In this document: one piece after another, positions 20,911 to 30,282 of the stretch
Layout of the letters: each line of letters begins with the position of its first letter
Position numbering within the stretch: position 1 is the first letter of the stretch
Origin: Paramacrobiotus metropolitanus
Lineage: Eukaryota; Tardigrada; Eutardigrada; Parachela; Macrobiotidae
Assembly: GCF_019649055.1 (NCBI RefSeq)
Contig: NW_026570271.1
Coordinates: forward strand, 62,001-126,000
Reading direction: 5' to 3'
Length of the DNA: 64,000 nucleotides
Program-made: the position numbers and the translations under genes
The notes under the pieces: generated by a model
Told to the model about the DNA's origin: nothing
What the model saw: only the letters and a program-made list of their open reading frames with translations
Databases searched by the model: none

Positions 20911-22753
20911 CTGGACCAGCATGATGGAGCTTCATGTGCCTCATCGGCCAGCAGGGCTTTCCCGTAGCCGGGATTACCCTTTCCAACAGATATGCAGGAC
21001 CATCGCTTACCTGCATAACCCAAAAGGCTCCAATTTAGTCGACATTGTCAGGACCCTTAATGCTCTCTATTACAAAGGAGAGGAGGACCTGGAGAAACTC
21101 GAGCGTATCGTGCTCGACGAGTTGTTAGCGCTGGTTAAGGATGGAACCCTGGAGACGACCAACGCCTACCGGGCGGAACCTATCCGCTTCACTATTCCCG
21201 GGTTCATCCCGCAGAAGACCCAACGGTCTCTGTACGTGTCACACGACGTGGGCACAAAATGGGATCCGGACAGAAGGAAAGCGGCTGGACCGCCGAAAGA
21301 CAAGTTGACCGGCAGAGCCAAGGAGGCATACTTGATCTCCCAAGTGGCCAAACTGCCGGGCCCAAAGAAGCTGCCGGTAGAAAAGCCTCCTCGACCGTCC
21401 GTTACAAGAAGAGAACTGGCTGCACGACAAGAAGCGGAGGATGAAATGCGCGCAGCCGGAATTCGGCCTGTGCCCAGGGACACAGTGTCACTGCCTAACG
21501 CAGCTGGCCGGTCCAGACCTCCTTCGCCAGCCTTATCGGTCACATCCACAAAGAGCCGAAAGGCCACGGCCACAAAGAAAGGAGGGAAAAAAGATCCCTC
21601 ACCGCAGCCAAGCGACTCGGACTCTGAGGACTCACAACCGGAGGACTCAGAGGATGACGAACAAGAAGAGCCGGACCAGGACCAAACCATGGAGTCCCAA
21701 AAGTCCGACTCTGACGACGACGATGACCAAAGCCCTGGTAAACTTACCATGGACCTCCCACCGGACCATGACATGGAAATACCACCCGGTGATGAGAATC
21801 AGCCACCTAGCGGTGATCAGGACATGGAGGACCGGGGCGGCGCAGAAAATGCCAACCAGGAACACGACAGCGCGGAAGGCGCTAGCCAAGAAAGTCCGGC
21901 CAGCGTAGATAACGCTGAACCAAGTGGAAGCGCTGCATCGCCCGAACGGGTAAGGATGCGCGACTCGACCTCACCAGAATCAGATGATGGCGAGATTCCA
22001 TGGACTTTACCTGACCCGTGCCCGGCCATACCGCGGATCGATTACGTCTCGCCACCAACACCAAAGGTGGCCAGGAAATGGCCTGGCGGAGACCCTTCTA
22101 AAAAGCCAAGGATCTCCAATTCTGACAAACGATGGGCATATATTAAGGCAGCCCTAAAGGCGTTGTCCCAAACGGGTACAACCCTTGCTACAAGGGGCTT
22201 GGCCTTCCAACTCATCAAAAAATGGAATGGCCCACCACTGTCCAAGTCCAAAGTGATGAAGTACATACAGATGGCCTACCATGAAGGAGCTATACTACGG
22301 ACTCACCTGCCTAACACGCAGATTTTCTACACATTCCCACCGGAAAAAGTGGATAAGGCTCCTCAAGGCTACTGGGAATGGCGTAACGCCGTCCTCACAG
22401 TGCTGACCACCACTCAGCACCCATTAGGCCTCACACGAGGCGAAATAGCCAACCAGCTCCTGGGCCGATACGATCTGAACGTCATCTCGCACCATCCACA
22501 ACTCATCGATGGGATAGCATATGTGCCGAACCAGGGCCGCCCTAGCGGGTTGTACCCTATCTGCGAGGACGTCAGATACGTCGTAAGGAAGATGTTAAAC
22601 GAAGGATGGCTCGAGCAAACTGTTGACGAGCCCGAGGCCCAGCAGCGGTACAGACAACATAACATCCCACCGGATCGTTACGGCCCTCGTCCCACCGAAC
22701 CCGCCACCTTGGCCTCAACCAAGTCCAAGAAGAAACGGCGCGTCCATCAGTGA
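20911..22753 (+). CDS. Accessory region 3: three winged-helix-like domains with an acidic linker (fossil element part)
   Basis: Three segments fit a winged-helix pattern: a helix, a short loop, a helix ending L-x2-L-[VL]-x-[ED]-G-x-[LI], then a beta wing. They lie at about 20970-21200 (LDELLALVKDGTLETT then IRFTIPG), 22125-22340 (AYHEGAILRTH then IFYTFP) and 22370-22640 (RKMLNEGWLEQT). The first resembles linker-histone H15 domains in pattern. Between the first and second lies a very acidic Ser/Asp/Glu tract (about 21610-21740), like those of histone-binding proteins. The C-terminus is basic (KSKKKRRV, a nuclear-localisation-like motif). DNA or chromatin binding in the nucleus is inferred, not shown. 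Confidence 0.6.
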
Positions 22754-22942
22754 CCTAGGCATAGAATTTGCATAGGGTCTAGGGGGTGATCCCTAAATAA
22801 TTCACCGGGCAAGAAAAGCCTAGTTAACAAATCACATGTAAAATCATAGGGACGTAAACCATAGGGCGTAATTATCATAGGGACCAGTCATAAAAGTGGA
22901 CTTGACCTTATTCTGCAAGTTTCATTTCTGTTACCACAGAGA
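22754..22942 (+). other. AT-rich spacer with a strong acceptor-like end
   Basis: A short non-coding island with three to four CATAGGG words (around 22850-22890). It ends in a pyrimidine-rich stretch, TTTCATTTCTGTTACCACAG, four bases before the ATG at 22943. It looks like a splice acceptor placed to deliver a separate message for the last long frame. Confidence 0.45.
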
Positions 22943-24907
22943 ATGGGACTTACACCGCAGCAGAAGTACGAACCGCGATGCTCGGACTGCAGACGCAACA
23001 GCGGCGATAGCATGACACATCCTCACCGCCGGGACAATTCCTCACGGGAGTTGTTCCCCTGCGCATACCACCTGCGGCCGGGCTTCCGCGACGAGAACGA
23101 AAGAGCCTACTGCTTCTACCTTGAAGTGGTTAGAGGCAACTTCGACGCATATATACATATGACCAGCCGCGACGGAAGCCACCTGATCCCCCTACTAAGG
23201 GATCATGAGCAGATAGAGATCTACGATCTCTACATGCAACGTAGTGGCGCCCGACAACCTGGCTGGTGCAGTACCGGAACTCCGATTCCTCCACTCAGCC
23301 AATCGGCTCGAGAACGGAAGGACGAGCGGGACCGGGAACGTCGATCCCGCAACTCTGGATCTGACCAGTCCTCAGGGCGTGGCCCAACGGCCGACCCGAG
23401 AAATTACGACCATCAGCGGCCATCATCAGGCTCTCGATCCTACGGACACGAGTTGCCCATGCCCATGGAATACAACCAGGGGTTCGAGAAAACGATCCTG
23501 GAAAACATCAACAAAGCTATGGTTGACCAGGTGGCCCGACAGCTGATGGAAGGTGGACTGCTGGACGCCTTAAAAGGCCAATACCAGCCAGCGCGCACTG
23601 AACAGCGCACACCACTGGCACCGCCACCGCGGAACCCCGACGACTTACGTCACCAGATCCAGAGCCGTAACCAGGACCAAAGTGGACGCCAAAGCCGTAG
23701 CCAGTCCGAGCGCCGAACGCGCACATCACCCGGAAAACGGAGCGAGGCGGAGTCCAGCCTGGTTGTCGCTCAGACCACCAAGCGATCAGAACGAAATGTC
23801 AGCTCGGTGGCCCATAATATCAGCATCCAAATCCCAATGGAGACAGAGTCCGCACCGCCGTCATCGGACCCACCGGCCCGACAAGACGCAAGCGTTAGTG
23901 CTACGGACTTTGATCCTTACAAATATGCTGAGGACCAAGGCATCAATATCCGACCACTTCCCCACCGGGAGGTGACGGATTACATTATGAGAGCCATCCC
24001 ATACCCTAGGGACAGATGGGCTCAAGTGGATGCCATGGTCCAGAACTTACAAACCTTCGTCACCCGGTCCGGACTCGAAATGGAAATGCAGAAAAAGGAG
24101 TGGCCCCGTGACTTCAGCATGGCGGACCACACCGAAAACCGTGAGGGCTACCCTATGGTCCGCGACAATGCTCTATCAAGCATTACGGACGTAAACTTAC
24201 TCGGACAGCCCGTCACCAGACCGGACTGGAATGACTTGTGCCAACTGCACATTAAGGACGACCAACTTGATGTCGTCAAATACCTGGCTCAGTTTGTCCT
24301 ACCGGACGCAAACGCCAGTTTTATCATCGCAGCTTGCAGAGCTGCCATAGACATCCCATGCAAACCGGCCGACCATCGGGATGATCCAGAGAAACAAACT
24401 TATTCCTATAACGGCACGATGATACGCATCTTTGCCGCCAGACTCGGACACCTACGGTGCCACTGGGAGCTTGAAGTTGCCTACCGGCAGGGGAAAATCA
24501 TTCCTCGATTACTGACCCAAGTGGCCCTCCTTGGAAACCAAATCCATGAAGTTGAAGCGGGAGTCAAAATTCAGAGCGCCCTGAACGTTTACAGGAGCCG
24601 CGCTAAAGATTACCGCTATAAACAGCCAACGGACTTCGACGATAATGCGGAAGTGTTCGTTAATCGAACAGCAACCAGGAAACTTCCAACGAAGTTTCGC
24701 ACTCAGCGATCCTCAACAGGATCGTCCGCACACGTCCAAACTCAGGCCCAGCACCCGGGCCAAGAAGCCCAGCCGACCAGCCCCCCCAGCCAACCACGGG
24801 ACAACCAGACCGAACAGGAGTTGGCGGACATGGAGGAAAGCGTCGTCGACCCGCTCAACCCTGGGCCAGGCGACGGCGACCAAGCCGGAAAGGGAGGGCA
24901 GGAATAG
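22943..24907 (+). CDS. Accessory frame 4: Cys/His-rich N-terminus, RS-like middle, unknown globular C-terminus (fossil element part)
   Basis: A 654-codon frame from an ATG just after an acceptor-like stretch. Residues 13-45 contain C-x2-C, then HPH and C-x2-H, a possible zinc-binding pattern, followed by an aromatic-rich segment (AYCFYLEVVRGNFDAYIHM). The middle (about 120-310) is Arg/Ser/Gln-rich and probably disordered, like RNA-binding linkers. Residues about 330-570 look globular (YKYAEDQGINIRPLP, FVLPDANASFIIAACRAAI, RLGHLRCHWELEVAYRQGK) but match no family I can name. No membrane segment is seen. A second nucleoprotein-like role would fit the layout, but that is conjecture. Confidence 0.65.
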   Translation: MGLTPQQKYEPRCSDCRRNSGDSMTHPHRRDNSSRELFPCAYHLRPGFRDENERAYCFYLEVVRGNFDAYIHMTSRDGSHLIPLLRDHEQIEIYDLYMQRSGARQPGWCSTGTPIPPLSQSARERKDERDRERRSRNSGSDQSSGRGPTADPRNYDHQRPSSGSRSYGHELPMPMEYNQGFEKTILENINKAMVDQVARQLMEGGLLDALKGQYQPARTEQRTPLAPPPRNPDDLRHQIQSRNQDQSGRQSRSQSERRTRTSPGKRSEAESSLVVAQTTKRSERNVSSVAHNISIQIPMETESAPPSSDPPARQDASVSATDFDPYKYAEDQGINIRPLPHREVTDYIMRAIPYPRDRWAQVDAMVQNLQTFVTRSGLEMEMQKKEWPRDFSMADHTENREGYPMVRDNALSSITDVNLLGQPVTRPDWNDLCQLHIKDDQLDVVKYLAQFVLPDANASFIIAACRAAIDIPCKPADHRDDPEKQTYSYNGTMIRIFAARLGHLRCHWELEVAYRQGKIIPRLLTQVALLGNQIHEVEAGVKIQSALNVYRSRAKDYRYKQPTDFDDNAEVFVNRTATRKLPTKFRTQRSSTGSSAHVQTQAQHPGQEAQPTSPPSQPRDNQTEQELADMEESVVDPLNPGPGDGDQAGKGGQE

Positions 24908-27061
24908 GCTAACGGCCATTCCTGCATGTCGGCCCTAGAAGTGGACCGGCTTTGGCTGGATCGGACTTGAACACCACGATGGGTGCAATCTAACGGTTGT
25001 TACCCTCGCTCAACAGACGTGGCTTACGGCCATGTATCGTCAACCCCACCGGACCTAAATCCCTGGATCTTAACCGGATTCCCCGGATTGGCTCTGGCTT
25101 AGCGGCTGGGACCATGAATTTGGCTCGGCCATCCCAGACCATCCGACGGAGTCCACCGGACCGAACTTGGCGCGAGCTAAGTTCCCCGGCATGGAAAGGA
25201 TCCAGCGCCCACAAGGCGGCGACGGCCCGCATAGAAGTTGCGACAAGCCGTGGATCAGCCTGGCCCGCATAGAAGTTGCGACAAGCCAAGGCTAAGTCCT
25301 GGCCCATAGAAATTGGACCAGGCCCACTATGTGTCTAACCGACCATAGATGGCTCACGAGTCTAGTTGCCATACCAGGCATTGGGACAAGTGAGTTCGGG
25401 AGCCACATAGAAGTTGTGGTATACCCATTTTGCATGCCATGTCCATCATCCTCACCACGGACCGCCCAGAGGCCCATCTAAAAGATGCACCGCCCCGAGG
25501 CCAAACGAGGATGCTCCTAGTCAGTAGACCGACTCCTTTGTGGTAAACGCCTACCGGCGCCCACAACTTAATTTTTTTGGAGTTTGGCCCGGCCAATCTG
25601 ATGTTTTCGTCAGAAGCCACTTAATTTTGTTATGGCCACGGTCTCAGGGAAACCTACCTGACTCATCGGACATGGTAGCCAACTCATGGCCCACGGCCAG
25701 TGAGACGGACCAACTTTGGCCCGCCATACACCTTGGACCGTCGAAAAATCGACTAAGTCTTTTGGCCCGTCCAACGACGTGGCCCACCGAAAATTTTCTA
25801 AGTCTTTTGGCCCGTCCAACGACGTGGCCACTGGAAAATCGACTAAGTCTTTTGGCCCGTCCAATGACGTGGCTCATCAAAAAAAACGACTAAGTCCACA
25901 ACGGAGAGCCAAAACCGGTTATGCAGGACCCACTCCCCTCCAAAGGCTGCAATCAAGGCCAAACCATTCCAGAACCCTGTATCCCGGTCCAGAGCATGTC
26001 AGAGACCGAGTTTGGACCGCCCCAACGGGTTTGGTCCATCACACCACCTTGGTCCTGGGACTTAGAAAATTTTTCCATTGTGGCCCTCCTGGACTTAGAA
26101 GATTTTTGGCCCGAGGCGCATGACCAAACCGGCATGCAGGGCCAAACCTGGCCAAAATGGACCGCCCTAACGGGACTGGTCCAAAGCACCCATTTTGGCC
26201 ATTGGGAAGGAATCCGACAGGACTCCCACTCCCGCCATATTAGGGACAACCCTAACGGGTCAGGTCCAACAGAGGCATGTCAGACCAAAGCATGGCCATC
26301 CTAACGGAATTGGTCCAAGCACATTAATTTGGTCACAAGGGCACCTCTCCTGTCCAGAGGCATCACTCTGGCCCATCATGGACCGCCCCAACCGGGCTTG
26401 GTCCACTATACTTTAACAAGGAAGGGGACAACTTGTCCTTGCGCATGCAACCGTGCCTTCCATACACCGCACCGCTGGATCTACTCCACTGGACCCCTGT
26501 GGACATCTCTGGGAACCGTCGCCCCGGATTCACAGGACCAGACCAATCCTATCGGATAAAGCGGACCGTTGACTAGGACCCGTGTGGACATAATTGGCCC
26601 TGTGGTAAACCTAGTCGGAATAAGCCATTTTCGTCTAGTTTTTTAACCATACCTGGTTTTTCTAGACTTATTAACCAAAGAAATTGATGTTTTTATTTAG
26701 CCATTAAAAAAAAAGAAATTGGCTTTGGGATCTCTAACTATGATCTTACTTTCTTTAATTCTCACCGGAATTGTGATCTTTTTATTTCGATGTTTAACCT
26801 ACGATCCTTATAAACTATATTTTTTTACTTGTTCGACCAACCAAGCCTTCAAACCCCACTGGAACCCCCAGCAACCAGAGTGCACTCCAGATTTCGGCCG
26901 TTCGGTGCACTGCACCGCGGGTCTGGAGGAAGCGACCCTACCGGGTTTAGAGACAAAGTGGCATCCGGCCCTACCGGGTATCGGATCCTGGCACCCTACC
27001 GGGTTGGCCAGGGGCAGAGTCGGAAGGTGCTCGCAGGAGCTCCCACTCCCGCCCAGAGGCA
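24908..27061 (+). other. Repeat-rich 3' region of the LTR element
   Basis: No supported protein. It holds a duplicated word CCCGCATAGAAGTTGCGACA (25226 and 25261), a 46 bp tandem repeat (25740-25897) and many phrases of the form GGTCCA...CC-TAAC-GGG...TTGGTCC (26010-26400). It also holds three words resembling the LTR border (AGAGCATGTCAGAGACCG near 25992, CAGAGGCATGTCAGACC near 26269, and the real border at 27062). A convincing polypurine tract directly before the 3' LTR is not obvious. Confidence 0.6.
25740..25897 (+). repeat. 46 bp tandem repeat in the element 3' region
   Basis: Three full copies and one partial copy of a unit containing GACTAAGTCTTTTGGCCCGT followed by CCAACGACGTGGCC. 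Copies differ at few positions, so the array is young or kept uniform. Confidence 0.85.
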
Positions 27062-27455
27062 TGTCAGAGACCGCTCACTCGAGGCGGTAGACACCTCTTG
27101 TGGCTTTGCTCTGTCGCCCGCCCGCACATGGCTACTCCATTCGTGCCGCGCTATTACGCTGCTTACTCAGCGCACACTTTGTCTACGCTGACCAATCAGC
27201 GCATTTCTCTGCACTCTTGGGGGTGGAGCCCTGCGCCTACGGGCGATTCCATGCTTTGCAGCATCAGCTGTTGCACACCTGCAGCACGCGGAATCATTAA
27301 TCACGATTCCTTGATAGCGCACTGCAGGCACTTTTTTCCACAGCTTTTCCCGCATTGGGTTTTCTGTTGGTTTTTGTGTTGTTGTTGTTGCTTTATTGTA
27401 CCAATAAAGGCGATATTTGCCCCATTTTCCATCTGCTTCTGTGTCATATCTGACA
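27062..27455 (+). repeat. 3' LTR
   Basis: 394 bp, colinear with the LTR at 2668-3062, with about two substitutions and three short length differences. AATAAA lies at 27403-27408 and would end the element transcript. Confidence 0.95.
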
Positions 27456-27459
27456 CAAG
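27456..27459. repeat. Target-site duplication, right copy (CAAG)
   Basis: Matches CAAG at 2664-2667 and directly abuts the CA end of the 3' LTR. Confidence 0.75.
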
Positions 27460-28605
27460 AACAGCGCAGAAAGTTTTATGGAGCTACTACAAAGTGGAAT
27501 GTTTATCCATTCCTCTCGTACTCCTAGAGCAACGGCAACGGGTGGTATAATTTTCTTATCTCTGTATGATTTTGTATTAGATGCTTGGACCCATTTTTTA
27601 CTGTATGTGAAAGCACTATCCGGAAAGCATTTTTTCATCTTCTGCCACGTAAGAAGAATTTTTCAATAGTACTCCAGTTAAACGGCTGGGATCTCCGAAG
27701 GTCTTGTAACCCCGAACAGCGGTACATGCCGCGGGCGTGACGCACTCTGCAGAAAATATAACAAAACAGCTGTTCCGGGCAAAAGACAGGGAACAGAAAG
27801 CAGCCGAATGTAATTCCATAATGAAATTATCGCGCATTGCGGCGTCATGGAAAAACTTTAGTCTTTCTAAAACGCAAATTTCTAGCCGGTCCTTTCTAGA
27901 CAATAATGGATTATATAATGACACGAACTATTTAGGCGGTGAACCAAACTTGTTACAACCGGGATGGCATCGCGATAAAGGAAGCTGATCTTGAGACACT
28001 GTAAAGTTTTTAGAACCGTTAACGGTAATACGCCTTCTGTGGGCTGTCACAAGTGAACACAGTTAAGCAACCATCTACACCCGCCTGTCGTAGCGCTGAA
28101 AGATAACAGTTTGCAGATAAAGTTTTGTTTGTTGGTATATTTGAGCACATACAGCCCTTGGAACTGAATAAAAATAGTTTTAAGAATACTATTTTTATTT
28201 TACTGTGACAACGAGGCGTATGCCAGGAAATGGTAACGGCCAGGAAATGGTAACGGCGTGAGTTAACTTAAAAGATAATAATGTAGGTACTAGGTACTCG
28301 TAATTATAAATTTATAATCGCATAGAAACTGATTTTTTTTTAAAAAACAGTAACTCGGGGTCTGTAAGATTTCATGCAGTTACGCAATCACAAAATGCCG
28401 CCAGTCAGGGATATTTCATCAAAACCTTCGTAAATGGGGAACAAAAGGATAAAGAGCAACAACATTTTCTGGAAGCTTTTTTTATTTTTTGTTTTTTCCT
28501 CGTGAGTAAGCAATGGAGTGTCATTGCTTACAAAAATCTGTGACTGATACGCAACAACAGTAGTAAAGAAAAATATAACATTCAACGCAATACGGTCTTC
28601 ATAAG
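27460..28605. other. AT-rich flank between LTR element and gene cluster
   Basis: No supported gene. Positions 27756-27778 are an exact inverted match to 2591-2613. A 17-base tandem duplication (CCAGGAAATGGTAACGG) lies around 28222-28256. The part nearest 28605 lies downstream of a terminal exon on the minus strand and resembles the matching part of locus 3 near 45.5-45.6 kb when translated, so it is probably duplicated 3' untranslated DNA. Confidence 0.5.
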
Positions 28606-29211
28606 TCAATGGATAACTGTCACAGAATGCATACTACTGGTCTGCAGAGTACTTTGCGATTGATACTTGACAATATGCTCGCCCATCGTTGCCGGTTTCC
28701 GGGTTTTGAACTTACATCCGGTACAATAGAGAAAAATCCCGGTGGCAAAAAGCTCTGCGTGAGCCCTGTCTGCCAGATGCACCAGAAATGCATCCTCATC
28801 CTCGCAGGATACGTTACAAATCTGGCACTGATATCTTGCGCTAACTCTGCTTGTGTTCGCATTTTCGGAATGAAGTAATGACATCTCGGAAGCCGTTCCC
28901 ATACAGCGGCCCGACGAAACGATGGAAGTTGAACACACTGGAATTTCGCTGGAGCAATATTGCATTGTGTCAGTTTCCACATCAATGTCGGATTCCGGAA
29001 TATTCTCGGATGAAGAATCCGCCGGTTGGACGCCCATACTTGACATCCGCTCAGGTCGAGCCAGTGCTACGATCGAGGCCGCAGTATTTGGATCCATGAC
29101 TGTATCCCACTGCTGCCCGTTAGCAAAAGCACTTTCCTCTTCGAAGGGGCAGAATGTGAATACCGGCGTAACCAATGTCTCACGGTCATGAAGTGCAGTC
29201 GAAGGTTGAGC
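28606..29211 (-). CDS. Locus 1 terminal exon: U1-like finger plus degenerate C2H2 finger
   Basis: The exon follows a TCTATAG acceptor and reads in phase 0 from AQPSTALHD to a stop at 28606. An acidic Ser-rich stretch of about 130 residues precedes two zinc fingers. The first is C-x2-C-x12-H-x5-H (YQCQICNVSCEDEDAF...HLADRAH), the spacing of U1/matrin-type fingers that bind RNA or DNA. The second is C-x2-C-x12-H but has Tyr where a final His is expected (CTGCKFKTRKP...EHIVKY). Close paralogues lie at 45645-46246 and 33984-34468. The paralogues fix the exon start and the finger limits. It probably ends a nuclear, nucleic-acid-binding protein; the function is unknown. Confidence 0.7.
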   Translation of the reverse strand, partial: AQPSTALHDRETLVTPVFTFCPFEEESAFANGQQWDTVMDPNTAASIVALARPERMSSMGVQPADSSSENIPESDIDVETDTMQYCSSEIPVCSTSIVSSGRCMGTASEMSLLHSENANTSRVSARYQCQICNVSCEDEDAFLVHLADRAHAELFATGIFLYCTGCKFKTRKPATMGEHIVKYQSQSTLQTSSMHSVTVIH

Positions 29212-29429
29212 CTATAGACACGGCGCATGTTCAAAATAAAGGTAAACATTATGGCTGCAGCATTTTTGATTTTACTGGCGGATACCTGAACATTATTAGC
29301 TGTGGAGTCTGTGTCGCGGTTACACGTACAAGTGTAGTCACAATTGGAGCAACGGTCTTACTCTTGACTATGTTTCCTGGCTAGATCTTCAGACTGCACT
29401 ATCTGCCAGCAAGCCGATCTGCGGCTTAC

Positions 29430-29580
29430 ATTAGCATTGTTCTTGCCGCCATCATCCTTATATGGCGGTGATTGAACAACCCGATCTTCTTCCGCATTGT
29501 CCAGTCCCGAAGCGGGTCCACCGCGCCTGTCGCGCAGCATAACGGACGCACATCCGGCGCGTTCCCTCCATCGCCGGCAT
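29430..29580 (-). pseudogene. Locus 1 short module-like exon (possible remnant of the YExxxQH exon)
   Basis: An open stretch ends at a GTAAGC donor (exon end at 29430) in phase 0, the phase needed to join the next exon at 29211. Its end (EEDRVVQSPPYKDDGGKNNAN) loosely resembles the end of the YExxxQH exons of the other loci. The 5' limit is unclear: the nearest candidate acceptor leaves too short an intron after the helix-turn-helix exon. It is therefore called a remnant. Confidence 0.35.
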
Positions 29581-29599
29581 TTATCAGTGACTGCATCTT

Positions 29600-30282
29600 T
29601 GACTAGCTCATCTTATGCTGTTTACCTATCGTATTTTCTGGCACTTCTGTTGCATGCAGTTTACGGGTACCCTCTGGTGCCTGTCCGTAATTTCGTCGAG
29701 AACGGTCAAGCAAACTTTTCCCATTCTGCAGCAGCAACATTTTCACCGAAGTTCGCGACATGCCGAACTTTTTAGCGATATGCCTACCACTGTGACCTTC
29801 TTCAAAGCAGTTCAGTATCTCTTCTTTCTGTTTTTGATTAACAGGAAGTCTATCCCGTGCGGTAAAACTGAATCCAGCTTGTTGAATCACAGCGCCGACG
29901 ACATTAGCTGCTACACTAGCCTCACGTTGAATGTCCGCTCTTGAGTAACCGCGATGGAACAATTGCAGGTTGTTTTCTTTTGCTCTTCAGTAAGGCCGAT
30001 CATTCGTTGCATTTGATTCACGGTCGTCACGGCAGCGTTAAACTGCCGCGCAGTTTGAGCGATACTGCATTTTCCGCCAAGTAATAGCTGTATAATTTCT
30101 TTTTTCTGCTTTTCAGTTTGCTTCGGTGGAAAGGTTACTTTATTCTTTTGGAGAATATGATGCACTGTATAAAAACCAATGCCCAGACGTTCCGCGATTT
30201 GCAGCTTGGTGGTGCCAGCCTTGCGTAGGTCGCAGATGAGTCGGCTTTTTCCCGGATCCATTTCTTTGTTGTTTGCCGACAT
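29600..30282 (-). pseudogene. Locus 1 helix-turn-helix array exon, one frameshift
   Basis: It starts at ATG 30282 (MSANNKEMDPGKSRL) and holds four helix-turn-helix units. Examples are LRKAGTTKLQIAERLGIGF, QLLLGGKCSIAQTARQFNA and CFEEGHSGRHIAKKFGMSR. Compared with the intact stretch of the 51 kb paralogue, one base is missing near 29950, inside the QKKT-MQLF segment between the second and third units, and the frame changes there. Otherwise it stays alignable to about 29600. The fold type is common in transposase and resolvase DNA-binding domains; here it is tandemly repeated. The lesion could be a real mutation or an assembly error, since both sides stay open. Confidence 0.65.

Larger units (their letters stand above)
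2668..27455 (+). mobile_element. Giant Ty3/Gypsy-type LTR retrotransposon (fossil), about 24.8 kb
   Basis: Two near-identical LTRs, a CAAG target duplication, a tRNA-type primer site and the order protease - RT - RNase H - integrase place this in the Ty3/Gypsy group. Typical members are 5-10 kb. This one is far longer because of extra long reading frames between integrase and the 3' region. The LTRs differ by about two substitutions and three short length differences, so insertion was recent. The pol part is one long open frame. The element looks largely whole, with roughly three to five breaks in the gag and accessory parts. It is GC-rich compared with the flanks, and all parts read on the + strand. 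Nothing with a signal peptide or membrane segment resembling an envelope was seen. Confidence 0.93.

Noticed and set aside
15200-24907. Accessory frames as an envelope gene
   Set aside because: No signal peptide, membrane span, furin-type site or Cys pattern of known envelopes was visible.
25992-26010. LTR-start-like word, possible solo LTR
   Set aside because: Similarity covers only about 15-18 bases and belongs to the local repeat field; no LTR body follows.
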